DNA of 64,000 nt from Gliomastix tumulicola. Its lineage: Eukaryota; Ascomycota; Sordariomycetes; Hypocreales; Bionectriaceae. The notes under the pieces are model-generated. The model did not search any database. It was not told the DNA's origin and saw nothing but the letters and a program-made list of their open reading frames with translations. The stretch covers positions 248,001 through 312,000 of the forward strand of contig BCHX01000009.1 of NCBI GenBank assembly GCA_001599755.1. The letters run 5' to 3'. Positions 12,695 to 22,000 of this stretch are shown here, in pieces. Position numbers and translations under genes: made by a program. Numbering within the stretch: the stretch's first letter is position 1; each line of letters starts with the position of its first letter.

Positions 12695-12916
12695 AGAACA
12701 CCATTCGGCTGAGGTCTGGCTGGGCATGCCGGGCATACTCCTGGCGTGGTTGGAGTTGGTGATTCGCATGAAGGTCCGGACGTTGGGACCAGTTTCTGAA
12801 GTGTTGGTTCGCCAATGTCAGGTCAGGCGGATGGTAAAGGGAAATCGTGAAAAGAGCCACAAATAGGATTTTAGCATGTAAGTTACAATCGCTTCTACTC
12901 AAGGAGTCTACATCTA

Positions 12917-13384
12917 TCACGTATATGAAAGCAATGTGACCAAAGCTCCCTCAGCTCCATCAACCCTCTTAAAGTCATCCTGCGTAGGGAACTTGCCGCC
13001 GAAGCATTGTGCACTCCAACGACGATACTCTTTAACATCCTCAGTTGCATTGACTATCAAAACCATGTTAGAACCGATTCGACTTGAAATTGAGCAAGAG
13101 TTGGGCCACGTACGTCGGTAGACAACGGCAGAGGAGGCTTCGGCTGCCGCCACATCGGACGCACAAGCCGATATCAGCGCAAGCATGACATCCCTGGCCT
13201 CTGCGCCTTCATCCCCGTTGAACTTGAGGTAGTTGTAGACCTGGCGCTTCTGGAATGCATGAGTGGGGACCCAGTTCATGGGCGGCTCAAGCTCCAAGCC
13301 ATCGATATGAATCGAATTCACTGAGTACTTAGGTATGGTTGCTGCTAAAGCGGCAGTGGCCATGAAAACGATCGAGAATTGCAT
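12917..13384 (-). CDS. Small secreted protein, effector-like
   Basis: Two exons (13384-13114 and 13053-12917) give 135 residues. The intron (13113-13054) has a GTACGT donor, CTAAC branch point and ATAG acceptor; it is 60 bp with no stop, so unspliced RNA would also be readable. The first about 16 residues, starting 'MQFSIVFMATAALAA', form a signal peptide. A 'KR' pair at 46-47 ('AFQKRQVYNY') could be a Kex2 processing site. Only two cysteines are seen in the mature part. There is no family I recognise. The Met at 13384 was chosen because the signal peptide starts there and a TATA-like box lies 72 bp upstream. The protein is small, secreted and orphan-like, which is compatible with an effector or cell-wall protein. 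Confidence 0.65.
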   Translation of the reverse strand: MQFSIVFMATAALAATIPKYSVNSIHIDGLELEPPMNWVPTHAFQKRQVYNYLKFNGDEGAEARDVMLALISACASDVAAAEASSAVVYRRTWPNSCSISSRIGSNMVLIVNATEDVKEYRRWSAQCFGGKFPTQDDFKRVDGAEGALVTLLSYT

Positions 13385-13455
13385 GCTTGAAGTTTTGTAG
13401 GTGTGTTGCCGGATGTTAAATGTCAGAAATCGTGACTGGGGCGGTTGCATGCCCG

Positions 13456-13463
13456 TATAAATA
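13456..13463 (-). promoter_or_regulatory. TATA-like box of the small secreted protein gene
   Basis: The plus strand reads TATAAATA (TATTTATA on the coding strand), 72 bp before the ATG at 13384. This position fits a core promoter. It is a sequence match only. Confidence 0.4.
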
Positions 13464-13948
13464 CTCAAAACAGGTCAAGGCTTTGTACTGCGTGGGGGCG
13501 AAGCAAGGGATGACGGATGGAACTTAATGCCCTCATGAGCATTCCGATTTCACTATTGGTGTAACCATGAATCAGCACTTAAAAATGAGATACTGTGTGA
13601 GATGGTGAAGGGAGAAAACACAGGATGACGACACTTTCCGAGACTTGCATGCTCTCAAGACACATACGTTCCTAAGACTTAAGCCTGAAGATTGACACAA
13701 GGAGTGAGTTATCATCACCTTCCTCTATGGGCCTTAGTCCTATGTTTATTATGCTACACTATTCATTCTGAATCTAGTCTCGTCTATAGTCGAAGTTGCC
13801 TATTCCACTAACATGTCGGTGCCCGGCGTCCCAGGACGTCTGCATGCCTAAATCAATCCACGGTGATGGAAAATTGGGCGTGACAATCCAACCAACCGTT
13901 GAGAAGGCTCAGGGCCAATCTTCGCATCGAAACCCCGGCTTGTAAGTA

Positions 13949-14230
13949 CTACGGGTATCTCTCAAACCGAAACTCGACTCCCTTGTGTTCAGCTCCAGTA
14001 TATCCAATGCCCTGGTCAGCCAAGTCCCTGAGCTTGGACATGAGCTCGGAGTCAGTCACATCCACCGAGGCCGTGCCCCCGGTTGTGGATTGCGCAGACA
14101 GCTTCACGCCGCCCTCGGAGCACTCGACGAGAAGCTCCCAACCACTGACGTAGAAGGTGCCGTAGGTTCGGGTGGCGAGGTCGTCTAGGAGCGCCTTGCA
14201 CTCTGGGGCCTTGACGTTTGCTCCATTCAT
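13949..14230 (-). CDS. Hypothetical 93-residue protein
   Basis: A single open frame of 93 residues with no signal peptide or membrane segment. It begins 'MNGANVKAPECKALLDDLA' and has a mixed alpha/beta character with segments such as 'TFYVSGWELLVECSEGG' and ends 'EFRFERYP'. The composition is protein-like and the Met is well placed, but I recognise no family. Neighbours are the secreted protein gene (same strand, 560 bp downstream) and a HET-ankyrin gene facing away. It may be an orphan or a fragment of a larger model. Confidence 0.45.
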   Translation of the reverse strand: MNGANVKAPECKALLDDLATRTYGTFYVSGWELLVECSEGGVKLSAQSTTGGTASVDVTDSELMSKLRDLADQGIGYTGAEHKGVEFRFERYP

Positions 14231-15354
14231 TGTGTTTATTTGGTTGCGTTGTTGAATATACCAGCACTTTGATTATGGCGAGAGGTGCGTCACAGCGTGG
14301 CTGATATTCAGTCGATGTTTGTAGACGGTGATAGTCAGTGGTCCAGCAGTGCCTGATTCTAGGAAGTAGAGTCAGGCATCTTCAACTTTTTATAATGTTT
14401 TGGCTTGCTAGAAATGTGAGCTTATGTCAATTGAGTGACTGAATCACAGTCGTTACATGTCAGTCTTGTCAAAACGAATAACGGTACGGTGTGTGAAAGT
14501 CGGTGATTCATGGCCAGAGATGGCAAGTTCAATGTTCGGATTCACCTTCACAACAACCTAATGCAAAAGTCTCAACGTGATTTTCCCCATCTCCAGTGCA
14601 TCAGTATTATCCTGCAAGAGAAACTACTATTTCTTTTTATCGAGCAGAGGAGAAGGTTAGGCCTGCCTGTCTGTCTGCATGTCGAGATCAGCTGTTTGAT
14701 GAGAAATATTTAGATATGAACGATCTCCCCAGGCGTGAGTGAGGCCGTGGCGAACGCTGGAAATACTTTATCCATGGTTCAAATCACTGATTGACCCAAA
14801 GCAATATAATCATAATCAGAATGGCCTCGTCAGTATTCGACACAGTCATCGAAGCCGCTCAGTCCGCATGGCTATTTCTGTTTGCCGACGAATCTATGCC
14901 GAGCTCCATCGGCTTCTACTGCATCTATTGGATCTCATCGTTACGGTCTTCTTTGATGCCAGCAAGCTTTTGCTCTAATGCGACCCAATTCGGGAGGGTT
15001 GACACGGATTACAATGCGAAGACATAGAGAAGAATGGGGTGTGGCCTTCTGGGGCTGTGACTGACGCCCTACGCCAAGACCGCCCAGCGAAGATGCGCTA
15101 TTGGACGACAGTCCTAAATGGGATCCATTAGTCTCACAACTACAGGATGGCTGTGCACTGGGGCGAAGCCAGGCGTTCTCAGCAGTCAACTATGGATCCC
15201 AAATGTTGTCAAGCATCGCCCACAGGCGATATCTGCTTCGAATTTGTCCAGATCAGCATCCATCACATTGCGAATACCATCATTCAAGCCCGAATATCTG
15301 CTCTTACCGCTCGTCTAACCTCCGTGCACCGTCCTATCGACCCCGCCTCCAATC
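14231..15354. other. Gap between divergent genes
   Basis: About 1.1 kb separating the 93-aa gene (minus) from the HET-ankyrin gene (plus). A 68-codon frame at 14821-15027 starts at a plausible ATG but shows no motif and is not called. The right end must contain the HET-ankyrin promoter; no clear TATA box was found there. Confidence 0.4.
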
Positions 15355-17373
15355 ATGTTCGGGTTCGGGCGGTACCGCTACTCAGACCTGCCCCCTCAAG
15401 GATCGGAAATTCGACTGTTGAGGATCGAAAGGGGTCTTCTGGGTGACCCGATCCGATGCGAAATCTTCGAGTCATATCCCGACAGGGATGAGGCCACTTA
15501 CCAAGCCCTATCGTACGTCTGGGGTCCATCGAACCCAACGCACTCAATCCAGATACTGGGCAGGGACTTCTACGTCAACGAGGCACTGCATACCGCCCTA
15601 CGGCACATTCGACGTCCGACGACGGATGTTGTTCTGTGGGTTGACGCGATCTGCATCAATCAGCTTGATCGCAAGGAGAAGGCATCCCAGGTCTCCCAGA
15701 TGGGTCGCATTTACGAAGCTGCCGAGGAGGTCCTGGTGTGGTTGGGCGTGGACGACATGAACGGTTCCATGGAGGCACTCATACGATATATCAATGCAAT
15801 CGACGCCAGGGCGACGGAATACAAGGCCCTCGGGCGGTCCCAAGATCATCTAGCCCTCTGTCTCCAGGCCATGAGTGATCGGTCTCCCGACGAGAGGACA
15901 TCCATGGCCGCGACTCACCGTGAGGCCATGCAGGCGCTTCTGAAGAGAGAGTGGTTCCAACGGATCTGGATACTGCAAGAGATTGCCCGCGCGAGAATGG
16001 CGAGAATCGTCTGCGGGGAGTTCTCCTGCCCGGCGCGAACATTTGCCCTCATGCCCTCACTCATGGAGCTTGAAGTCGATGAACCAACGCAGGTCGTACT
16101 CGACATCATGCCACGGGTCCGCCAAAAGACATGGTGGTCGTCTAAGCGTGATCTCCATTCCCTTCTCATCAAGTTCTCGCACTGTCAGGCTACGATAGAG
16201 CGAGACAAGATCTACGCCCTCGTCGGGATGTCAGACGACGCGCACGATCCAGACGTGTTTCCCATATCTTACTCTGCCGCCGACGTCATGGTGTTCAGCA
16301 ATGCTGCGTTCTTCTTGATGTTTGGAAAGAAAAGGGAAGAGCGCTACGCACTCCCAGCTGTTGATGTTGACGCTTTATCCCTTCCGCTGCACCAGTTGGC
16401 AGAGACCACACTGACGTGGGCTCTTGGATCGCACGAAAACGATGATGCACGAGACAAGGCGCGTCAGACAGCAACCATCCTCATCGACCGCGTGAACGAC
16501 GGCAAAATTGATATGGGAGGCTTCCTATTACCCCTCGCGGAGCGATACGGTATGCGCGAGAAGGTGCGAAAGATGCTACTTTGCGGGGATGCGGCTCTGA
16601 GGCTTGACTACACCAGTACTGCAAGCACATTGGAAGTTTCTTCAGAGGGACGCAATGCAGAGACCGTCCAATTACCCTTTGACTCCGCTGTATCAATTGA
16701 CAAGGCTTTGGAAGTGCAACGGAGAGCCAAACTACTTGATGACAAGCTCAGGACGGCACTTCCATTTCCGTACGAAGCAACCTCCTACATGACTCCAGAT
16801 AAAGCGTCATCCAAGGAGGAACGGCTGCGCACGAATGCCTGGGCCGGAAACGCAGAGGCCGTCGGGAGCCTACTCTACGACGGTGCTGATGCCTACGCGG
16901 CAGACAACGACGGCTTCACTGCCTTTGAGCTTGCCTTGAGAAGAGGCCACCTGGAGACCGTGGAGACCCTCATGCGCTGGCCCGGCTTGCGTGCCGAGAC
17001 GGCGCTTCGCCTGGCCGCTTGGGAGGGCCATCTACCAATCATCAAATCTCTCACCAAAAGGATGTACGAGGTTGACGAGGCGCTTCAGCTCGCTGCGAAG
17101 CGCGGACACCTGGATATCGTGGCGTATCTGCTTGATGATCTAACCCGCGGGCGTTTCGATCTCAAACGACAGGCAACTATGGATGCGTTTCATTTTGCGT
17201 GCATGGAAGGTCATGCCGATATTGTGAAGTTGCTGCTTGGCACCTGGGGACTCGAGGAATGGGATCCTCGAACCAATCCGACCGCACTTCAGCTTGCTAC
17301 GATGCACGGACACGAGGCAGTTGTATCGGTACTATGTGACCCGGCAAATCGTGGCACGTACTTTGAACGTTAA
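15355..17373 (+). CDS. HET-domain protein with C-terminal ankyrin repeats
   Basis: A single exon of 672 residues. The HET domain spans about residues 45-205, with the family blocks 'YQALSYVWG' (49-57), 'LWVDAICINQ' (94-103), 'QVSQMGRIYEAAEEVLVWLG', and 'WFQRIWILQEIARA'. After a helical middle part comes a run of ankyrin repeats from about 485 to the end ('AFELALRRGHLETVETLM', 'ALQLAAKRGHLDIVAYLLDD', 'FHFACMEGHADIVKLLL'). In such proteins the HET domain is the death effector and the repeat tail is the sensor or partner-binding part. No NACHT/NB-ARC nucleotide-binding domain is present between them. A second HET gene lies at the left window edge. The family assignment is firm; an incompatibility role is inference. 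Confidence 0.9.
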   Translation: MFGFGRYRYSDLPPQGSEIRLLRIERGLLGDPIRCEIFESYPDRDEATYQALSYVWGPSNPTHSIQILGRDFYVNEALHTALRHIRRPTTDVVLWVDAICINQLDRKEKASQVSQMGRIYEAAEEVLVWLGVDDMNGSMEALIRYINAIDARATEYKALGRSQDHLALCLQAMSDRSPDERTSMAATHREAMQALLKREWFQRIWILQEIARARMARIVCGEFSCPARTFALMPSLMELEVDEPTQVVLDIMPRVRQKTWWSSKRDLHSLLIKFSHCQATIERDKIYALVGMSDDAHDPDVFPISYSAADVMVFSNAAFFLMFGKKREERYALPAVDVDALSLPLHQLAETTLTWALGSHENDDARDKARQTATILIDRVNDGKIDMGGFLLPLAERYGMREKVRKMLLCGDAALRLDYTSTASTLEVSSEGRNAETVQLPFDSAVSIDKALEVQRRAKLLDDKLRTALPFPYEATSYMTPDKASSKEERLRTNAWAGNAEAVGSLLYDGADAYAADNDGFTAFELALRRGHLETVETLMRWPGLRAETALRLAAWEGHLPIIKSLTKRMYEVDEALQLAAKRGHLDIVAYLLDDLTRGRFDLKRQATMDAFHFACMEGHADIVKLLLGTWGLEEWDPRTNPTALQLATMHGHEAVVSVLCDPANRGTYFER

Positions 17374-17472
17374 CGTCGAGAAGCTCAACACCGCAAGGTA
17401 GATTCATGAAAGATCAGCATTTGATTCGGTCTCTTTTCTCCCTCTAAGACTCTCGCGGTACGTACGTCTTGC

Positions 17473-18096
17473 CTACAGTACAATGCAACATGATGCCATC
17501 GCCGCGTCCTTGTTCGGGTTGGAGCTCTTGATGACATCGGTTTGAACCTTGTCCCATACCCTGATCCATGAGACTGCCGCTACAAGCTGCCATGACTCTC
17601 CTACTCGTAGGCTCTGCTCTCCGGCGACGTCTCTCAATTCAAAGCGAGGAGGCTCGAGTGTGCCCGCATTGAGGGCACCGGTAGCCACCACCTCCAAGAC
17701 AGAATTCGGCGCCGAGACCCTCAATAGCTGCCAGCCTGCTCCATCATTGCGCCATTCGAAGTCTGTCTTATCTTCGGTATTCGGGGACCTGATGGAAAAG
17801 CTGTGTAGTGCCCGATGATCCCCTAGTGACTTGTAGTCTATCCGAAACTGCGTCGCATGAGTCTCGGATGCCGGATCGAATATCGTGATGTCTGCCTTGG
17901 TATTTGTCAGATCGCGTTTGATCGTGGCTAGACGGTGTGAAGGCGGCCCGTTGGTAAGAATGTCGACCGAGTCCCCAGATTGCCAGACAATTGAAATAGT
18001 CGAGCTACCGTCATGGTCTGCTGTCACAGCGAAATGTTTTGGTGATGATGACTGCTTCTGGATAGTGAAGACGCTTGGAAGCTCCGTGGTCGACAT
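17473..18096 (-). CDS. Tubby/LURP-one-like protein with CaaX prenylation motif
   Basis: A single exon of 207 residues. There are no membrane helices. Alternating strands such as 'STISIVWQSGDSVDIL' and 'TQFRIDYKSL', plus a 'GWQLLRV' segment, suggest the beta-rich tubby C-terminal-like/LURP-one-related fold found in many fungal proteins of this size; this fold call is inference. The protein ends 'ASCCIVL': the last four residues, CIVL, fit a CaaX box with Leu at the end (geranylgeranyl type), and the Cys before it could be palmitoylated, so a membrane-anchored location is likely. The Met at 18096 was preferred over one at 18216 because a TATAAA lies between them, 100 bp upstream of 18096. The gene is tail-to-tail with the HET-ankyrin gene, 99 bp away. 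Confidence 0.7.
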   Translation of the reverse strand: MSTTELPSVFTIQKQSSSPKHFAVTADHDGSSTISIVWQSGDSVDILTNGPPSHRLATIKRDLTNTKADITIFDPASETHATQFRIDYKSLGDHRALHSFSIRSPNTEDKTDFEWRNDGAGWQLLRVSAPNSVLEVVATGALNAGTLEPPRFELRDVAGEQSLRVGESWQLVAAVSWIRVWDKVQTDVIKSSNPNKDAAMASCCIVL

Positions 18097-18195
18097 GGTC
18101 GTTGACGATAGTGACTTATTATCGGGTGACAATTCTCCGTGGCTCAAGACCAGTAAAGTGAACTGTGGACGGGGCCAACCAGAAGGGATGGCATG

Positions 18196-18201
18196 TTTAT
18201 A
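18196..18201 (-). promoter_or_regulatory. TATA box of the CaaX protein gene
   Basis: TATAAA on the minus strand, 100 bp before the ATG at 18096. It lies inside the longer open frame that starts at 18216, which argues for the shorter start. Confidence 0.4.
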
Positions 18202-18494
18202 CCTACTTCCGCCCATGATGCCAGGATCAAGGGATCACGGAGGCCTCTAATTACGAGTCGGGAGAGGCGCGGCTGTAGATCCTTGGCGCCACTGACGTTG
18301 TTGATCATTTGCCTGCAGCGGCTCACAGACGCGCATTTGTCCACGTGGGAATCATATCGGAGATCTAGGCCAGGCGCTCGTATATCGTATTTCAGTATTG
18401 ACTATTCACAGATGCGCTTTCCTGAGAATGCTAGATTAATTGAATACCGGTCAGAGGTTAAAAAGACATGATAGCCAGCGTTGACGTATCCCTA

Positions 18495-19916
18495 CTAGCT
18501 CTCGTGCTCCTTCGGCCACAGCAGCTTCTTCCTCCGTACAGCCCGTATCAGGCCGAAGAACACCACAAACCACATGATGACGACGCATATTGTGATACCA
18601 CTCGACACCCATTGGATGCCTGGACTTTTCAGCTCCTGTCCGATGAAGCCCGTGCTCACGGCAAAACCGACGTTAGGGAAAACAAAAGCCCACCAGGACA
18701 GAGAAAAAGCCAGCTGCTTCTTGACGGCAGCCTCCAGTACGGCCAGAAGACTGACAGAAAAGAACCAGAACGAGATGCACCAGATCCAGATGCTCGTCCA
18801 TAGTGCGATTGTTTGCAGAATGGTTCGAGCAGTAGCATCGTCGGCGAAGTATCCGTATACTTCAATATTGCGGCTCATTCCGATGATGGCAATCGCCGTG
18901 AAGCTCGGCGGGCCAACAGCCATGAACATGGCTGGTCGCATCGCCGGCGCCGGCAAGCCATGTTGCATCAAGCGGCCGAGATACAGCGGGTATACCAGAC
19001 ACGCAATAGTCCATCCAAGCCCTTGACAGGTTGTTCCCGCGACGAAGAGGTCCAGCCGTCGCTCAGGGCTTTGGGAAGAAGAAATTGTCGCGGCTAGCGT
19101 CCCCGCCAACATGGCCGGGAAGATGGGCAGGATCCAAGCCGGCGTCATGGAGTGAATCGGAATGCTCTGCCCCCGGAACAGGACATAGAACTGCACGATG
19201 GCCGACACGACGGCCACAGCTGCGTATATCCAGAACAGGACATACAGAGTGGTTGGGAGCCAAGGTCCACAGCTCGGCACGCCGTATATCGCGGCATCGG
19301 ACAAGATCGTGGCGATGCTGAGGAGGAAGGTTGGGAAGAAGAGACTTTCGGTCGGGTGGCTCAAGCTCTTCCGTATTTCGCGCGGCCGGACGACGAATCG
19401 ATGGCCGATACCAGCCGAGATGCACACAAAGAGCACGAGGTTGAAGATGTATACGACTTTGCCGATGGTTTGCAGTCCGTGGAACCGATGAGGCGTGCTG
19501 TGAAGCAGCAGGGCGAGTCCGCCAGTGCTCATCGTGGTGCAGAACCAAGCCCATGTCATGTGCTGCAACCGGCCCAGAAACGTCGTTATCCTCGACTTGT
19601 CGAAGAAGTCGTGGGGAGCCGCCGTGACATGAGTGTGGCCGTCCTTCCACAGGTCGTCGTCGGGATGCAGAAGCGGTGTGGTTGAATGCATGATGGCGTT
19701 GGTCCCAAGGGCATGGCTTCGGTACGCGTCTGGCTCCAGGGCTCGCGCCATGGAGAACAGGCGGCCGACGCGATTAAATGCAAATGTCTCTCTTTGTAGG
19801 CACTTCTCGCCTTGGATCGACTTCAATGACGTCCTTCCCGGTTCAACCCGGCGGACGAGGAGGTGAGATGACGATGGCTCGTATTCTTGCGCCGAACTTT
19901 TTTCGCGCGTCAGCAA
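18495..19916 (-). CDS. TDT-family anion exporter (malate/sulfite, SLAC1/TehA fold)
   Basis: A single open frame of up to 473 residues with ten hydrophobic helices between about residue 115 and 460. The entry segment 'RLQHMTWAWFCTTMSTGGLALLL' is the signature start of the tellurite-resistance/dicarboxylate transporter family (voltage-dependent anion channel fold), which includes yeast Ssu1 sulfite efflux and fission yeast Mae1 malate uptake. The order and length fit an Ssu1/Mae1-like plasma membrane transporter; the substrate cannot be told from sequence. The start is uncertain: Met1 (19916), Met56 (19751) and Met76 (19691) are in frame. Homologues usually have a short N-terminus, so Met76 ('MHSTTPLLHPDDD') may be the true start. 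It is transcribed away from the RBR ligase gene. Confidence 0.85.
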   Translation of the reverse strand: MLTREKSSAQEYEPSSSHLLVRRVEPGRTSLKSIQGEKCLQRETFAFNRVGRLFSMARALEPDAYRSHALGTNAIMHSTTPLLHPDDDLWKDGHTHVTAAPHDFFDKSRITTFLGRLQHMTWAWFCTTMSTGGLALLLHSTPHRFHGLQTIGKVVYIFNLVLFVCISAGIGHRFVVRPREIRKSLSHPTESLFFPTFLLSIATILSDAAIYGVPSCGPWLPTTLYVLFWIYAAVAVVSAIVQFYVLFRGQSIPIHSMTPAWILPIFPAMLAGTLAATISSSQSPERRLDLFVAGTTCQGLGWTIACLVYPLYLGRLMQHGLPAPAMRPAMFMAVGPPSFTAIAIIGMSRNIEVYGYFADDATARTILQTIALWTSIWIWCISFWFFSVSLLAVLEAAVKKQLAFSLSWWAFVFPNVGFAVSTGFIGQELKSPGIQWVSSGITICVVIMWFVVFFGLIRAVRRKKLLWPKEHES

Positions 19917-20712
19917 GTGAAGTAGTGAAAAGTGGGGCCCAACTTCACCATCTGCCTCTCTGCCGGCTTCCGATTACAGGGGATGGATGACCTATTAGCA
20001 TGATGGCAACCTAAGTAGATACGAGCCCCAGGGAACTAACTACCTCTATCAGATAGTGGACAAGTATAATTAATAATCAGCTCATTCGGTCCCAAAATTT
20101 CATCACAAAGTGATACACACCTTCGTTCAGTACGATCTCGAAATCCACCCACCACACGCCTGGTATGCCTGTCTTCGACTATGGTTCTAGTCAGGGGACT
20201 CACTGTCTTCAAGAGCTTTTGTTTTCCCTCCCGTGGTGATGGATCAATCCTTACTGGAAAGCGTAGAGGAGCAAATAAGGATCTTTAGCAGTCGGCCGCT
20301 TCATAGCATGCTGAACCTCATGCTACTCACGAGGTCGTTGCGCTTGTGGTTACAATAGATAATTCGGTCGCCTTAGGCATCACGTGGTGGCTGAAAATGG
20401 CTGTTAATTTAGAGGCTTGTGAAAGGTTTAGCTCAATCATCCAATCAGAGAGGTTGTGAGAACGGCAGCCTCGTGCCTACCTCCGATCACCTTCAAACAC
20501 AATAAATCTGGTTTCACCGCCGACCTTCAACTACCATTCTCTCCTTTTACCATCTTCATTGATCTTCTCCAGCGGCTTTCACCACCTATGGCCAGCGCCA
20601 ACCTCCCTCACTAACGGGGGCGCAGCGCAGACTCAAAGCCATTTCTCTTCACTTTGCGCGCCCGCTGATTCCGCTGTTCTTCTCAGCCACTACTCACATC
20701 GGCCATTTCACC
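19917..20712. other. Divergent promoter region
   Basis: About 0.8 kb between the TDT exporter gene (minus) and the RBR ligase gene (plus), so both promoters lie here. A CCAAT sequence occurs near 20440. No open frame of interest was seen. Confidence 0.4.
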
Positions 20713-20719
20713 TATAAGA
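20713..20719 (+). promoter_or_regulatory. TATA-like box before the RBR ligase gene
   Basis: TATAAGA on the plus strand, 50 bp before the ATG at 20763. This spacing leaves only a short leader, so the box is a tentative call. Confidence 0.3.
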
Positions 20720-20762
20720 CGCCGACAGCGACCACACTCATAGTGCCCTCGAACTCAACCAC

Positions 20763-21671
20763 ATGTTCAATACCAGGCAGGTGAGCACCGTGGAGGCCAT
20801 TGCCATGGAGTCCAACATCACGGATTCCAACGCCATCGAGCCCAACGCTATCGAGCCCAGCACCACGGAGCTCACCACCACCGGGGAGAGCAGCGGCATT
20901 GGAAGCCTGGCTCCCGCAGTCCCGGCTTCGTCCAGAACCGCCTCGCGCCGGGCGCGCCCTGCCCGTCCCCCGTCCGTGTTCGCCAGGCGCGGCTATCCTC
21001 GACAGTGTGTGGCCTGCCTCGACATCTTCCCGACTCGTCTCACAGCGAATGGTCCTTGCGGCCACAACTACTGCCGCACCTGCATGCGGACGCTCTTCCA
21101 GACCGCCATTGCCGACAGGACTCGGTTTCCGCCTCGCTGCTGCCGTCGGCGCATCCACCTCAGCGACGCGCGGAAGGTCCTCAACAAAACTCTGATCGAC
21201 AGATTCGCAGCTAAGGAACGCGAATACAATACACCGAATCGAACCTACTGCCACCGATGCAGCACCTTCATCCCGCCCCAGATCCAAGACGGGAGCAACG
21301 AGGCAGCAACATCAACAACAACAGCAACACGCGCAGTGTGCCCCTCATGCCAGGCCGCCACATGCACAACCTGCAAGACCGCGTTCCATCTAGGCGCATG
21401 CTCCGAGGACGAACACACCAGGCAGCTCCGCCACCTCGCACAGCAGATGCAGTGGAAGGAGTGTCCCAGCTGCAACACTCTGATTGAGCGCACTGGGGGC
21501 TGCAGCCATATCAGGTGCTTGTGTGGACAGGACTTCTGCTACGACTGCCATAAGCCGTTTCGCATGTGCTCTTGTCGCGAGCTTGCTATAGCGAGGCACA
21601 TAGGACGTGCCGATGAGATCAGGAGAGAAAATCTAATGATTCAGCAGAGTGGAGTGCGATTCCGATGCTGA
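20763..21671 (+). CDS. RBR-type (RING-IBR-RING) E3 ubiquitin ligase
   Basis: A single exon of 302 residues. RING1 runs from 'CVACLDIF' (82-89) through 'CGHNYCRTC' (99-107) to 'CC' (126-127). The IBR domain covers about 163-215 ('CHRCSTFI', 'CPSCQAATCTTC'). RING2 covers about 234-262 with 'CPSCNTLIERTGGCSHIRC'; the Cys of GGC (C247) is at the place of the catalytic Cys that carries ubiquitin as a thioester in Parkin and HHARI. It should transfer ubiquitin from an E2 to substrates. The N-terminal 75 residues are low-complexity, with a repeated 'NAIEP', and Ser/Ala-rich; they may bind the target. Such short RBR proteins are abundant in filamentous fungi and mostly uncharacterised. No ankyrin or UBA part is present. 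Confidence 0.9.
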   Translation: MFNTRQVSTVEAIAMESNITDSNAIEPNAIEPSTTELTTTGESSGIGSLAPAVPASSRTASRRARPARPPSVFARRGYPRQCVACLDIFPTRLTANGPCGHNYCRTCMRTLFQTAIADRTRFPPRCCRRRIHLSDARKVLNKTLIDRFAAKEREYNTPNRTYCHRCSTFIPPQIQDGSNEAATSTTTATRAVCPSCQAATCTTCKTAFHLGACSEDEHTRQLRHLAQQMQWKECPSCNTLIERTGGCSHIRCLCGQDFCYDCHKPFRMCSCRELAIARHIGRADEIRRENLMIQQSGVRFRC

Positions 21672-22000
21672 GAGGTCGAGATATTGGGGAATTCCTACGA
21701 CAGGCGAGGGCACGTAGAGGAGAAGCGAAGCTCTAAGCCGTACATGCATTTCGTTACATTCCATTCTTTTATTTACAATAGACTTATCTCTAGCGATCTC
21801 TCCCTCCCAACCAACCTTCAAAGATGAGAGAACCATGTCCAGGGCAGTCATCCAGCTTAGTCATCTCGGATCCACCAGCGCCAAACCAAACGTCACTCCC
21901 GGACGGAAGAAAAACTCGGAGGCTTCCGTTTCGATTACGACAGCCCAAAACATCCGACAATCTCTCCTCACCCAAATTCCCCCTTCAATCAATCGCAGCC
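21672..22000. other. Short gap with ABC-transporter leader
   Basis: About 330 bp between two genes on the same strand. The frame of the ABC gene is open back to a Met at 21824, but the extra 59 residues are Pro/Ser-rich and precede a normal N-terminal helix, so this stretch is taken as leader sequence. Confidence 0.4.

Noticed and set aside
14821..15027. 68-codon frame with a plausible ATG
   Set aside because: No recognisable domain, a shadow frame of equal length, and close to the promoter of the HET-ankyrin gene.
18097..18216. Longer N-terminus for the CaaX protein
   Set aside because: A TATAAA box lies within it and the added sequence is not conserved-looking.
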